From the NCBI RefSeq assembly GCF_001417775.1, contig NZ_BBZJ01000023.1, positions 62,001 through 126,000 of the forward strand: 64,000 bases of DNA. Reading direction: 5' to 3'. The notes beneath the pieces were generated by a model. The model did not search any database. It had not been told where the DNA came from and worked only from the letters and a program-made list of their open reading frames with translations. Made by a program: the position numbers and the translations under genes. Source of the DNA: Streptomyces sp. TP-A0356 (GTDB lineage: Bacteria; Actinomycetota; Actinomycetes; Streptomycetales; Streptomycetaceae). Positions 8,676 through 16,975 of the stretch are shown here, piece by piece. Within the stretch, counting starts at the first letter, position 1. Each line of letters begins with the position of its first letter.

Positions 8676-8866
8676 CTACTCGCCGGACGCCTCGCGCTCC
8701 GCCTTCCACGCCGCGTGCAGCTGGGGCCCCCAGTCCACCAGTGGCACCGGCCGCAGTAGCCGTCCTCCACGTCCTTGGGGTGCCACGACTGCACACCGCA
8801 CTCAGGACACACGATCGAGGGCTGCGGGTCGGTGACGGCGTGGGGTGACTGTTCGGACGCACGCAC
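8676..8866 (-). pseudogene. small zinc-ribbon protein gene with a 1-nt frameshift
   Basis: From GTG 8866 the frame gives SIVCPECGVQSWHPKDVEDG and YCGRCHWWTG, a treble-clef/zinc-ribbon pattern CxxC...CxxC common in tiny Streptomyces proteins. Right after WTG, in a G5C4 run near 8730, the frame goes wrong. In another frame the expected tail appears (PQLHAAWKAEREASGE, stop at 8676). The span is 191 nt, one base short of 64 codons, so a single lost base explains it. This may be a true frameshift or a base error in the homopolymer. The gene begins 13 bp after the stop of the AlbA_2 gene. Confidence 0.6.
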
Positions 8867-8878
8867 GCTGAGAGGTTA

Positions 8879-10183
8879 TTAGTCCCCGAGCATGTTCATG
8901 CCGAACTGGTGCAGCAGTCCCTCAGCAAGTTCAGTTGCCGCTGCGGCGAGTGCTTCATCGTCGATGAAGGGTGCCAGCTCACCGTCAGCCGGTTGGACCT
9001 TCCTCGGATGGCGTGCCCACTCGGCTATCGCCAGGCGGCCGCCGAGCTCAATCACAGCCGGCGCCAGCCGGTTCCAGTCAGCCTCCGGGAGGATGGTGAG
9101 GACAGCGCGGAGGTCGATGGGACTGTCGGCGCGCAAGGCCAAGCGGTATTCGTGGGCCAGCGCCACGCTCTCGAAGACCGACCTGATGAGCGCTGGGCAC
9201 GAGATGGCGACGTCATCCGACTCCACCAAGCCGGGGATGGCGTAGTGGGAAAGGTCGACAGCGGTGATGACGCTGCCGTCGTGATGCAGTTCGACAAGGA
9301 CCCTCTGTCGACCGCTGGCCCGCGCTGGCACCAGCATGTTCGTCTCCATCCAGCGGCGCAGGCCCCGGCTGGGATTGTTGTCAAGGAGGCCGAGGAGGAG
9401 CTGTGGTCCCAGAAGCCGTCGCAGCGGGACAGCACGGTTGAGTGCCGCATCGGCGCGCTTGGCGCTCTGAGAGATGACCCACTGGACCTCAGCACGTGTC
9501 GGGGCTGGGACGGTGCGAGGCAGCGGGCGGGTGGGTCGTGCGACGACGACCAGCCATGCCGTCGGGGCGTCCGACTCTCCCGAGAGGAGGTCGGTGGTGT
9601 GCCGGACGTGCTTGTCCAGGGCGACCTCGGCGGCGTCCTGGCGGGCGAACCGGGCACGGTAGGACGCGGCGATCTGGTGCTCGGGCATGTAGGCGGTGTC
9701 GTCGCGGTGCCGATAAGGCGCGTTGAACGTGGTCTTGTCCTTGTCCTTCTGCTGCCACCCGTACAGGAAATGCGGCGCCGTCTCGCTGGCCGGCACGTCG
9801 ACGACGAAGACGTCCTTTCCGCTCCCGTCGGTCGCTGGCAGCCTCAGGTAGCTCACTCCGGTCACGACGGGCTGCAGGTGGACGCGGAGCCACTGGCCCA
9901 GCTTCTTGTCGTCGATCTCGTTCAGGTTGACGCCGACCAGTTCTACGGCGTCGCTCACGCCGTAGACCAGAAGTCCGCCCCGGGTGTTGGCCATGGCGGC
10001 GACATCCTTGGAGAACTCGTTCCACTCGCCCTTGACCTTGGCCTCTCCCGGGACCATCTCTTTCCAGTCCAGGTCGTCGCTCTCGGCGAGCTTGCGCTGT
10101 ACGGCCTCGGAGACCATGTCGTAGGTCAGGGGCCCCGGTGGGCGGCCGAGGTACTCGTGCAGTCGCGTCCAGGAACGTGCCAT
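8879..10183 (-). CDS. Schlafen/AlbA_2-domain protein
   Basis: 434 aa. Residues ~34-180 match the AlbA_2 (Schlafen, formerly divergent AAA) domain: SDDLDWKEM (35-43) with the conserved acidic E/W-K, then EFSKDVAAMANTRGGLLVYGVSD (57-78), the NxxGG signature, and a later VFVVDVPAS strand. AlbA_2 domains bind nucleic acid, and some Schlafen proteins are RNases. The remaining 250 residues are mixed alpha/beta (HHDGSVITAVDLSHYAIPG; a helical end) and unassigned. It heads a small minus-strand group with the zinc-ribbon and membrane proteins. Accessory location near an integrase and a PIN protein suggests a host-defence or RNA-processing role; this is inference. Confidence 0.75.
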   Translation of the reverse strand: MARSWTRLHEYLGRPPGPLTYDMVSEAVQRKLAESDDLDWKEMVPGEAKVKGEWNEFSKDVAAMANTRGGLLVYGVSDAVELVGVNLNEIDDKKLGQWLRVHLQPVVTGVSYLRLPATDGSGKDVFVVDVPASETAPHFLYGWQQKDKDKTTFNAPYRHRDDTAYMPEHQIAASYRARFARQDAAEVALDKHVRHTTDLLSGESDAPTAWLVVVARPTRPLPRTVPAPTRAEVQWVISQSAKRADAALNRAVPLRRLLGPQLLLGLLDNNPSRGLRRWMETNMLVPARASGRQRVLVELHHDGSVITAVDLSHYAIPGLVESDDVAISCPALIRSVFESVALAHEYRLALRADSPIDLRAVLTILPEADWNRLAPAVIELGGRLAIAEWARHPRKVQPADGELAPFIDDEALAAAATELAEGLLHQFGMNMLGD

Positions 10184-10324
10184 CCCGGCACCCTAATCGG
10201 CGAAACCCCCGGCGGCCGGTGCTTTTCCCATCCGTCCGTTGCTGCGGGCCTTCCTGCCAGGTAGTCCGTAGCGATGACTCTACGTCGGCCTGCTCGCAGA
10301 TGACCGCGCAGGCAAGTTGGGCAG

Positions 10325-10925
10325 GTGAACCCCCGCGACCTCGAACTCACCCTGGCCGCCGCCCGCGCGGTCGGCACCTGCCCGCCCGGCGAGGAGGCCG
10401 CCTGGACCGAGCAGGTCCGCGCCCGCGCCATCCCCTGTACACCCTCGCCGACACCGTTGGGCAGGACCTTCAGCGCCTAGACGCGGCGAAGCAGTTCACG
10501 TCCACCCTGCTCTCCGTAAGCGTCTAGGACACCAGCACCCGCGGCCTCCTGGTGGTCCGCAACACCTCCGGCGAGCTGGAGCACCTGCGCACCGATCGCG
10601 GCGACACCGAGGTCGGCCGTGCCATGCTCGAGCGTGCCCGGGCGCTGCTCGGGCACCGGCTGCGGGTCTACCGCGTCAACGAGCAGATGGCCGGCAACCC
10701 CAAGATGCAGGTCCGCACTGTCGTTCACCTGGCCGACTACGGACCTGACACCGACCCGGTGCACGAGCACAGTGTGCGAAGGAGAACGTGCTGGCTGCCG
10801 CCGAGGGCGACATTGATGCCGCTCGCCGGGCCTGGGTGGTCGCCGGGCTTCCAGAGTCGGGTTCCGTCTCCATCACCCAGCTCGTCGCCGCCCTCGCCGA
10901 GGTACCGAACGCCGGCGCTCGCTGA
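10325..10925 (+). pseudogene. multiply frameshifted hypothetical gene
   Basis: Pieces of one protein appear in order in several frames: MNPRDLELTLAAARAVGTCP (from GTG 10325), AAKQFTSTLLSVSV near 10490-10527, then a long clean run from 10552 (LLVVRNTSGELEHLRTDRGD ... AMLERARALLGHRLRVYRVN ... RTVVHLADYGPDTDPVHEHS), and after another shift near 10775 ENVLAAAEGDIDAARRAWVV to a stop at 10925. GC3 is high throughout, so this is a decayed coding gene and not random sequence. At least two frame changes and an internal loss near 10440-10490 are needed. The family is not recognised. It lies between the AlbA_2 and PIN genes. Confidence 0.55.
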
Positions 10926-10954
10926 CCGACCACCGTCGTCTCCGGCTGGCTGGG

Positions 10955-11908
10955 TCAGCTCAGGGGCTGCGTCGCTCGTTCAGCCTGCCGTTCACGGCGC
11001 TTCGCACGAGTGCCGGTGCCCGGCTTGTTCTCGGCCTCCCAGTCCGGTTCTGGGCCAGGGTCCCTCGCCTCCACCTTGGTCACCTGCAGCCCGGCAGCCC
11101 GCCCGCGGGTGTGCTGCCCGGTGTCGCACGTCAGCAGCCGTACGTCGCGCGCCGCGAGGGACTGGATGGCCACCGCCCGGTCGATGATCTCGTCATCGGC
11201 GATCGGAAGGCGGACATGGCCGGGCTGGTCCAAGACGATCTCCACGTTCACTTCCCCACGCCACCTGGCTGGCTCACCGCTCTTGTCCGACTCGCGCAGA
11301 ACGCCGAAGGTGCGGCCCTTCAGGACCTCGTCGAGGTGACCGAGCGTGTGAGTGGCGCGCCAGCGCGATCGGTGCTTTCCCGACTCCTTCAGCCCGTCCA
11401 GCTCGTCGACCACGACGATCGGGAACAACAGGCGAATGTCGGCGTCCGGAGGGAACTCGAGGACCTCATGCAGGTCGACTTCGGAGAGCCTGTCGGGGTT
11501 CTGGATGTAGAAGCTGGAGTCGGCGACGACGAACCGCTCCAGCCCCGTCCAGCGCTCTATCTGGACGGTGAGCGCCTTGAGGGCCTCTTCGAGAGCCTGG
11601 ATGCGTTCGGTCACTTCGAGGTTGATCAGCCCGTTGCCGAGGCGCTCCTGGGCGCTGCCAGCGAGCGTGCCGCAGCTCCCGAGGAGCGACTGGTACCGGG
11701 GGGTGAGGAGGAGGCGGTCGATGTCCTTGCCGCTGATCTGGTGGCGGAGCGTCTCAGCGGTGTCGGTGACCCAGTTCAGGTAGCGCATGAGCCGGGAGAA
11801 CGCCGTTTCCGGTCCAGCACCCCCGAGGCTGATGGCCGCGGTGTGGGCGCTGCGGAGTGCTTCTCGTATGTTGCGGCGATCGGCGCCTGGGTGGGGCGTG
11901 ATGAGCAT
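10955..11908 (-). CDS. PIN-domain protein (putative ribonuclease)
   Basis: 317 aa from ATG 11908, chosen because AAGGA lies seven bases upstream; the frame is open to 11956. The N-terminal ~120 residues are helical, with a coiled segment (LINLEVTERIQALEEALKAL). A PIN nuclease fold follows: VVADSSFYIQ (Asp130), IVVVDELDGLK (Asp168, Glu169), DDEIIDRAVAIQ (Asp238/239, Glu240, Asp243) and LLTCDTGQHTRGRAAGL (Asp262), so all acidic metal-binding positions are present. The C-terminus is basic (RAKRRERQAER). PIN domains cut RNA, often as toxins. No small antitoxin gene of the usual type is adjacent, so it is more likely a stand-alone RNase. It sits in the accessory block next to the AlbA_2 protein. 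Confidence 0.75.
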   Translation of the reverse strand: MLITPHPGADRRNIREALRSAHTAAISLGGAGPETAFSRLMRYLNWVTDTAETLRHQISGKDIDRLLLTPRYQSLLGSCGTLAGSAQERLGNGLINLEVTERIQALEEALKALTVQIERWTGLERFVVADSSFYIQNPDRLSEVDLHEVLEFPPDADIRLLFPIVVVDELDGLKESGKHRSRWRATHTLGHLDEVLKGRTFGVLRESDKSGEPARWRGEVNVEIVLDQPGHVRLPIADDEIIDRAVAIQSLAARDVRLLTCDTGQHTRGRAAGLQVTKVEARDPGPEPDWEAENKPGTGTRAKRRERQAERATQPLS

Positions 11909-11991
11909 GCGTCGATCCTTCCAGCCGGTCGAGGCGAGCGGAGGAGAACCGGGCAATGCTCAAGCGGCAGGAGCTGTAGTGCGAGGCGCGC

Positions 11992-12441
11992 TCAGCTACC
12001 CGTCAACGTGGCGAGCGCGGCAGGGTCGGCTGCACGCGCAGAGAGGTACCCGCCGTGCTGGTCATAGCCGATGAACCCGCCCTGGAACAGGCGCGTGTGC
12101 GAGGCGACGAACTCGTCGACGTCCATCTCGTCACGAGGCCGCAGACCCGCGTTCTCCTCGGCGCCGGCGATCAGCGCCGACACCGTGCGGGCTTCCACGC
12201 CGGTGATGCGGCCCTCGGCGACCGCACACATGGTCGCGATGGCGTCGAGCGCCACGACGTCGCCGCTCTCTCTCATGCGGATACGCATCGTTGGAGGGTA
12301 GACCCGGCCGCCGATCTCTTCCGTCTCGTCCCGGTACACCAGGGGCTCCATGGGGCCTGACGCTGTCGGCGCATCCCGCCAGCTGCGGTCCTTGGGCCCT
12401 TTCCCTTTCGCCGCCCGTCGAGCCTGACTCTTTCGTCCCAT
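11992..12441 (-). CDS. hypothetical protein, ~149 aa
   Basis: Not recognised. From ATG 12441 it begins MGRKSQARRAAKGKGPKDRS, a strongly basic, probably disordered tail. An acidic alpha/beta region follows (YRDETEEIGGRVYPPTMRIR, DVVALDAIATMCAVAEG, TVSALIAGAEENAG), ending in DEFVASHTRLFQGGFIGYDQ. GC3 supports coding. The frame is open to 12519, but the upstream extension is Cys/Arg-rich and unlike real protein. No strong ribosome binding site is seen. It lies 83 bp upstream of the PIN gene on the same strand and could be cotranscribed with it; a partner role is only possible. Confidence 0.5.
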   Translation of the reverse strand: MGRKSQARRAAKGKGPKDRSWRDAPTASGPMEPLVYRDETEEIGGRVYPPTMRIRMRESGDVVALDAIATMCAVAEGRITGVEARTVSALIAGAEENAGLRPRDEMDVDEFVASHTRLFQGGFIGYDQHGGYLSARAADPAALATLTGS

Positions 12442-12631
12442 GCCGGGTGAACGAGCCGGGGCCCGGCGCTGGTGTCGCCCGCACATCACGCGTTCGGTGC
12501 AGCGCACGTAGCCGCGCATGCCACGACAAGACAGCCACCCGTTTGGTCACCGAAGCCGGAGGAACCTGGAGCCGATACGCCCCTGGCGACCACAGGCGGT
12601 GACAAGTTCGTCGAGGAGGCGCAACGCAGCC

Positions 12632-13171
12632 TCAGCACGACACCTTGCCCTCAGCGAATGCCTTGGTAACTGCCGTGGTCAAGACGACGGTGACGGTGAG
12701 AACAGCACTGAGCAGTTCAGAGACCACGAGAATCTGAGCGAATGATGTTGCTGGGTGAATATCTCCGAACCCTGTCGTGGTCCAGGCCGTGACGGAGAAG
12801 TACACCGCGCTCGCTGGGGTCAACGCCTGGCTGAAGGACCCCCGGACCCCGGACGACAGCAGGTAATAGCCCGAGGCGAACACCATCATCTGCCCGATCA
12901 GGAAGAAGCCGATCATGAGCGACAGCTGGAGCCTTGATCCCTCGATCCAGGCGTTCTCGCGGCCGAAGGTGATCGAGGCGCCGATCATCAGCGCGCATGT
13001 TGTGACGACGCCCAATGCGAGGCAGACGTAAGCCAGCCACCTCGGAAGCGCAGGAATCATGGCGAGGGCGGGAAGCAAGCCGAACGCAGGCCAGACAACA
13101 AAATCGACGGGCGTGATCCGCCCCCCATACTCGACCACGATCGGTTCATGCGAATCCTCATCGCCCACCAC
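12632..13171 (-). CDS. potassium channel family protein (Ion_trans_2)
   Basis: 179 aa. Hydrophobic helices at ~24-40, 45-67 and 84-106, a pore helix (PASAVYFSVTAW) and a last helix at 143-166 surround the selectivity filter TTTGFGD (131-137), a GFG variant of the usual GYG as found in many bacterial channels. There is no cytoplasmic RCK/TrkA domain. The annotated start is the first of two tandem GTG codons. TAGGGT lies only a few bases upstream, so a leaderless message from the second GTG is possible. It is the last gene of the accessory stretch before core gene pcaDC. Confidence 0.85.
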   Translation of the reverse strand: MVGDEDSHEPIVVEYGGRITPVDFVVWPAFGLLPALAMIPALPRWLAYVCLALGVVTTCALMIGASITFGRENAWIEGSRLQLSLMIGFFLIGQMMVFASGYYLLSSGVRGSFSQALTPASAVYFSVTAWTTTGFGDIHPATSFAQILVVSELLSAVLTVTVVLTTAVTKAFAEGKVSC

Positions 13172-13603
13172 TGAACCCTAGAACGGGTGAGGGTGAGTGA
13201 TACGAAGACATGCTGGAGGCCACTACCGACCGTGACGGAACTCCTCACGGACCGGTGAATACGCGATGCATGGACATGCGACCCCACCCGGGCTGTTCGC
13301 CGGTGAATCCCAGAGGTTTTTCAGGTACGTCATGCCGATCCTTGGTGACGGCACTACACGCTTTGCTGCAAACCAGACCGTCTGGAAGCCGTGCCGAAGT
13401 GGGAAGCTGCGCAGTGCAGGGATCGCGAGGGTGCGCGAGCCGGGAGGACGCACTGTCCCCACGGTCAGGCGTGCACATCGAAGTACCCGTACGTGGACCC
13501 ATGAGGGTCTTGGCGGTGCCGGGCGTGCCGCGCCGCGAGGGTCACGAGCCGCCGGGTTCACCTGGCCGTGTGAGATTTCGTGAGACGTGAGAGGGTCTGG
13601 GGC
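13172..13603. other. 432-bp gap between K+ channel gene and pcaDC
   Basis: Divergent intergenic region. No gene, tRNA or long repeat is seen. This is where the accessory block ends and core metabolism begins, so it is a candidate island boundary, but no direct repeat with the integrase region was found. Confidence 0.3.
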
Positions 13604-14899
13604 GTGAGTGAGACACCCCCGAACACCCTGCAATACCGCTTTGACGGGCCAGAAGACGCTCCGGTCCTGATCTTGGGTCCCTCACTGGGTACCACATGGC
13701 ACATGTGGGACCGGCAGGTCCCCGAGCTCGCCCAGCAGTGGCGGGTCTTCCGGTTCGACCTGCCCGGTCATGGCGGCGCCCCCGCGCACCCGGCGGGGTC
13801 CGTCGCCGACCTCACGGCCCGGCTGCTCGCCACCCTCGACGGACTGGGAGTGCATCGCTTCGGCTACGCGGGCTGCGCGCTCGGCGGCGCCATCGGGGCC
13901 GAGCTGGCGCTGCGCCACCCCGAGCGGCTCGCCTCGCTCGCCTTGATCGCCGCCTCGCCCCGGTTCGGCACGGCCGACGAGTTCCGCCAGCGCGGCGTGA
14001 TCGTCCGGACCAACGGGCTCGACCCGATCGCCCGGACCTCGCCGGAGCGGTGGTTCACCAGTGGGTTCGCGGCCGCCCAGCCCGCGATCACCGAGTGGGC
14101 CGTGCAGATGGTGCGCACCACCGACCCCGGGTGCTACATCGCCGCCTGCGAGGCGCTGGCCGCCTTCGACGTACGGGCCGAACTCGGCCGCATCGGCGTG
14201 CCCACCCTCGTCCTGGTCGGCTCCGACGACCAGGTCACCGGCCCCGCCGAGGCGCGCACCCTGGTCGCCGGGATACCGGACGCCCGGCTCGCGGTCGTTC
14301 CCGGCGCATCCCATCTGGTGCCCGTCGAGCAGCCCGCGGCGGTCACGGATCTGCTCGTCCGCCACTTCTCCACCGCCTGGCAGCCGGCGTTCGACGCGAC
14401 CGGCCAGATGGCGGCGATCGTGGCACCCCCGGTGAAGCCGGTGCTGGCCCCACCGCCGCCGGTGGCGCCCGTGGCGGAGATCGCCCCGGCCGCCGTCCCG
14501 GCCGAGCTCGGGGGCAGGCCCGACCCGTACGACGCGGGGATCAAGATCCGTCGTGAGGTGCTCGGCGACGCACACGTCGACCGGGCGCTGGCTTCGGCCG
14601 ACGACTTCTCCGGGGACTTCCAGGAGTTCGTCACCCGTTACGCGTGGGGCGAGATCTGGGACCGGCCCGGTCTGGACCGCCGCGTGCGCAGCTGTGTGAC
14701 GCTCACCGCCCTGGTGGCGGGCGGCCACCTGGAGGAGCTCGCCTTCCACACCCGGGCGGCCCTGCGCAACGGACTCACACCGGGCGAGATCAAGGAGGTG
14801 CTGCTCCAGGCCGCGGTCTACTGCGGAGTGCCGGCCGCGAACAGCGCGTTCAAGGTGGCGCAGCAGGTCATCCGCGAGGAGACCACGCCCCAGGAGTGA
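13604..14899 (+). CDS. pcaDC: 3-oxoadipate enol-lactonase / 4-carboxymuconolactone decarboxylase fusion
   Basis: 431 aa from GTG 13604 (GAGAGGG upstream; the open frame starts at 13580). Residues ~10-265 are an alpha/beta-hydrolase of the PcaD type (GPSLGTTWHMWDRQVPEL; RFDLPGHGGAP). Residues ~305-431 are a carboxymuconolactone decarboxylase domain (AFHTRAALRNGLTPGEIKEV, AAVYCGVPAANSAF). A Pro/Val/Ala linker joins them, as in actinobacterial PcaL fusions of the protocatechuate branch of the beta-ketoadipate pathway. The triad Asp (GSDDQV, 208/209) and His237 (PGASHLVP) are present, but the nucleophile elbow reads GCALGG, with Ala92 where Ser is expected. No other pca gene is in the window. Confidence 0.88.
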   Translation: MSETPPNTLQYRFDGPEDAPVLILGPSLGTTWHMWDRQVPELAQQWRVFRFDLPGHGGAPAHPAGSVADLTARLLATLDGLGVHRFGYAGCALGGAIGAELALRHPERLASLALIAASPRFGTADEFRQRGVIVRTNGLDPIARTSPERWFTSGFAAAQPAITEWAVQMVRTTDPGCYIAACEALAAFDVRAELGRIGVPTLVLVGSDDQVTGPAEARTLVAGIPDARLAVVPGASHLVPVEQPAAVTDLLVRHFSTAWQPAFDATGQMAAIVAPPVKPVLAPPPPVAPVAEIAPAAVPAELGGRPDPYDAGIKIRREVLGDAHVDRALASADDFSGDFQEFVTRYAWGEIWDRPGLDRRVRSCVTLTALVAGGHLEELAFHTRAALRNGLTPGEIKEVLLQAAVYCGVPAANSAFKVAQQVIREETTPQE

Positions 14900-14969
14900 T
14901 CGTCAGCCGGGCATCAGGAGCACCACGCTGAGCGGGCCCCGGCGGGGCCGGCGGGGGCAGGATGGATCC

Positions 14970-15605
14970 ATGAAGCTCACGAAGAAGGCGCATGCCTGCA
15001 TCCGGCTGGAGAAGGACGGGCGCACCCTCGTCATCGACCCCGGCACGTTCAGCGAGGAGGACGCCGCGGTCGGCGCGGACGCCATCCTGGTCACGCACGA
15101 GCACCTCGACCACTTCAACGAGGAGCGGCTGCGGGCCGGCATGGAGGCCAACCCGGGCGCCGAGATCTGGACCCTCGCATCCGTCGCGGACAGGATCTCG
15201 GCGGCGTTCCCGGGCCGTGTGCACACCGTCGGCCACGGCGACACCTTCACCGCCGCGGGCTTCGACGTCCAGGTGCACGGCGAACTGCACGCCGTGATCC
15301 ACCCGGACATCCCGCGCATCACGAACGTCGGCTATCTGATCGACGGCGGCAAGGTCTTCCATCCCGGCGACGCGCTCACCGTCCCCGACCGCCCCGTCGA
15401 GACGCTGATGCTTCCGGTGATGGCCCCCTGGAACAAGATCGCCGAGGTCATCGACTACGTCCGCGAGGTCAAGCCGCGGCGCGCGTACGACATCCACGAC
15501 GCCCTTCTGACGGATCTCGCCCGCCCGATCTACGACAACCAGATCGGCGCGCTGGGCGGAGCCGAGCACCTGCGACTGACGCCGGGGGCGTCGGCGGAGG
15601 TCTGA
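14970..15605 (+). CDS. MBL-fold metallo-hydrolase
   Basis: 211 aa. A compact metallo-beta-lactamase-fold protein with the metal motif THEHLDHF (HxHxDH), plus HVGHGD-type and FHPGD (Asp) ligands further on and a C-terminal AYDIHDALL His. Length and motifs resemble UlaG/YycJ-like 'L-ascorbate-6-phosphate lactonase-like' hydrolases; the substrate cannot be read from sequence. It starts at ATG 14970 with AGGATGG upstream. It stands between pcaDC and xthA and is followed by its own terminator hairpin at 15626-15661. Confidence 0.85.
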   Translation: MKLTKKAHACIRLEKDGRTLVIDPGTFSEEDAAVGADAILVTHEHLDHFNEERLRAGMEANPGAEIWTLASVADRISAAFPGRVHTVGHGDTFTAAGFDVQVHGELHAVIHPDIPRITNVGYLIDGGKVFHPGDALTVPDRPVETLMLPVMAPWNKIAEVIDYVREVKPRRAYDIHDALLTDLARPIYDNQIGALGGAEHLRLTPGASAEV

Positions 15606-15625
15606 GGAGCCCTGAAGCCGGGTGA

Positions 15626-15661
15626 GGCCGGGCCCGGCACCGTTGCGTGCAGGGCCCGGCC
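15626..15661. terminator. stem-loop terminator between MBL gene and xthA
   Basis: A perfect 10-bp stem GGCCGGGCCC (15626-15635) pairs with 15652-15661, with a further GCAC/GTGC pairing inside the loop. It lies 21 bp after the MBL stop. No T-run, as usual in Streptomyces. Confidence 0.65.
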
Positions 15662-15681
15662 ACGTTGTCGTACCGGCCAGG

Positions 15682-15694
15682 TAGGTTGTGAGGC
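15682..15694 (+). promoter_or_regulatory. -10 element giving a probable leaderless xthA mRNA
   Basis: TAGGTT (15682-15687) lies seven bases before the xthA ATG at 15695, so transcription would start at or next to the start codon. The -35 region is weak. The GAGG before the ATG is too close to act as a good ribosome binding site. Confidence 0.4.
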
Positions 15695-16474
15695 ATGCGC
15701 ATCGCGACCTGGAACGTGAACTCGATCACCGCCCGTCTCCCGAGGCTGCTGGCCTGGCTGGAGAGCAGCGGCACGGACGTGCTGTGCCTCCAGGAAGCCA
15801 AGGTCGCCGAGGACCAGTTCCCCTACGACCAGCTGCGCGACCTGGGCTACGAGGCGGCGGTCCACGCCACCGGCCGGTGGAACGGCGTCGCGGTGCTCTC
15901 CCGCGTCGGCCTGGACGACGTGGTGAAGGGGCTGCCGGGCGACCCCGGTTACGAGGGCGTCGAGGAGCCCCGCGCCCTCTCCGCCACCTGTGGCCCGGTC
16001 CGCGTCTGGTCGGTGTACGTGCCGAACGGCCGCGAGGTGGAGCACGCGCACTACGCCTACAAGCTCCAGTGGTTCGAGGCATTGAAGGCGGCCGTGGCGG
16101 GCGACGCGGCCGGCAGTCGCCCGTTCGCGGTGATGGGCGACTACAACGTGGCGCCGACGGACGACGACGTCTACGACGTGGCGGCCTTCGACGGCCTCAC
16201 CCATGTCACCCCGGCCGAGCGGGCCGCCCTGGCCGCGCTGCGGGAGACGGGCCTCACGGACGTCGTCCCGCGCCCGCTCAAGTACGACCACCCGTTCACC
16301 TACTGGGACTACCGCCAGCTGTGCTTCCCCAAGAACCGCGGCATGCGCATCGACCTGGTGTACGGCAACGAGCCGTTCGCGAAGGCGGTCAAGGACGCGT
16401 ACGTGGACCGGGAGGAGCGCAAGGGCAAGGGCGCCTCCGACCATGCGCCGGTCGTGGTGGACCTGGACGTGTAG
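15695..16474 (+). CDS. xthA: exodeoxyribonuclease III (AP endonuclease)
   Basis: 259 aa, normal for XthA, which cleaves at abasic sites and degrades 3' ends in base excision repair. Exonuclease-endonuclease-phosphatase fold: MRIATWNVNSITARL (Asn), VLCLQEAKV (Glu), VWSVYVPNG (Tyr region), AVMGDYNVAPTDDDV (Asp/Asn), FTYWDYR, MRIDLVYGN (RIDL) and the terminal GASDHAPVVVDLDV (catalytic His). All catalytic positions are present. It is monocistronic, with a hairpin upstream and a likely leaderless start. Confidence 0.95.
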   Translation: MRIATWNVNSITARLPRLLAWLESSGTDVLCLQEAKVAEDQFPYDQLRDLGYEAAVHATGRWNGVAVLSRVGLDDVVKGLPGDPGYEGVEEPRALSATCGPVRVWSVYVPNGREVEHAHYAYKLQWFEALKAAVAGDAAGSRPFAVMGDYNVAPTDDDVYDVAAFDGLTHVTPAERAALAALRETGLTDVVPRPLKYDHPFTYWDYRQLCFPKNRGMRIDLVYGNEPFAKAVKDAYVDREERKGKGASDHAPVVVDLDV

Positions 16475-16534
16475 GAAGGCTCCCGCGCGGTGTCACGGTG
16501 GTGCGCCCCGTCCTGCCGGTGACACGCTGGGCGC

Positions 16535-16975
16535 ATGGACATCCCTTTCCTGGGCAACTGGCGCAAGAAGCGCGGCCCCGCCGTCGGTGTCGCGGTGTTC
16601 TCCGACGGTGACGCCGACGCGACCGGCGTCACCGGCCTCCTCTCCGAGTGCGAGCTGCTGCGCTCCCAGGCCGAGCAGGCGGGCGTCGAACTCGACGACT
16701 CCGCTGCCTCGTTGGAGGCGCTCGACCAACTCCTGCCGCGCTGGCGCGACGACGAGGAGATCCTGCCCTGGCTCGGGAACGACGCGGGCCTCTACCTGGG
16801 CACGGTCATCGTGCGCACGGTCCCGGGCGCCGCCTGGGAGATCTGGCCGAACGGCCATCCCGTGGTACGGCTGGTCTCCGGCCGTGAGATCGACGTGGTC
16901 GCCGACGGCCACACCTGGGCGTCCACGGGCGCCCCCGAGCTGTCGCAGGTGTATGCGGAGGTGGCGGAGGCATAG
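16535..16975 (+). CDS. hypothetical protein (DUF6278-like)
   Basis: 146 aa, a conserved Streptomyces family without known function that I tentatively link to DUF6278. It begins MDIPFLGNWRKKRG, followed by a helical segment (TGLLSECELLRSQAEQAGVE), an acidic DDEEILPWLGNDAGLYLGTV and a beta-rich C-terminal part (WEIWPNGHPVVRLVSGREID). No signal peptide or metal motif is seen. It is followed at once by a 23-bp stem terminator. Its place after xthA is short-range only; no functional link is implied. Confidence 0.7.
   Translation: MDIPFLGNWRKKRGPAVGVAVFSDGDADATGVTGLLSECELLRSQAEQAGVELDDSAASLEALDQLLPRWRDDEEILPWLGNDAGLYLGTVIVRTVPGAAWEIWPNGHPVVRLVSGREIDVVADGHTWASTGAPELSQVYAEVAEA

Noticed and set aside
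13266-13583. 105-aa plus-strand frame before pcaDC
   Set aside because: No codon bias or family resemblance; competing frames on both strands are equally open.
14134-14749. Long antisense frames inside pcaDC and many other genes
   Set aside because: Expected artefacts of very high GC at third codon positions; none has protein-like sequence or a start signal.
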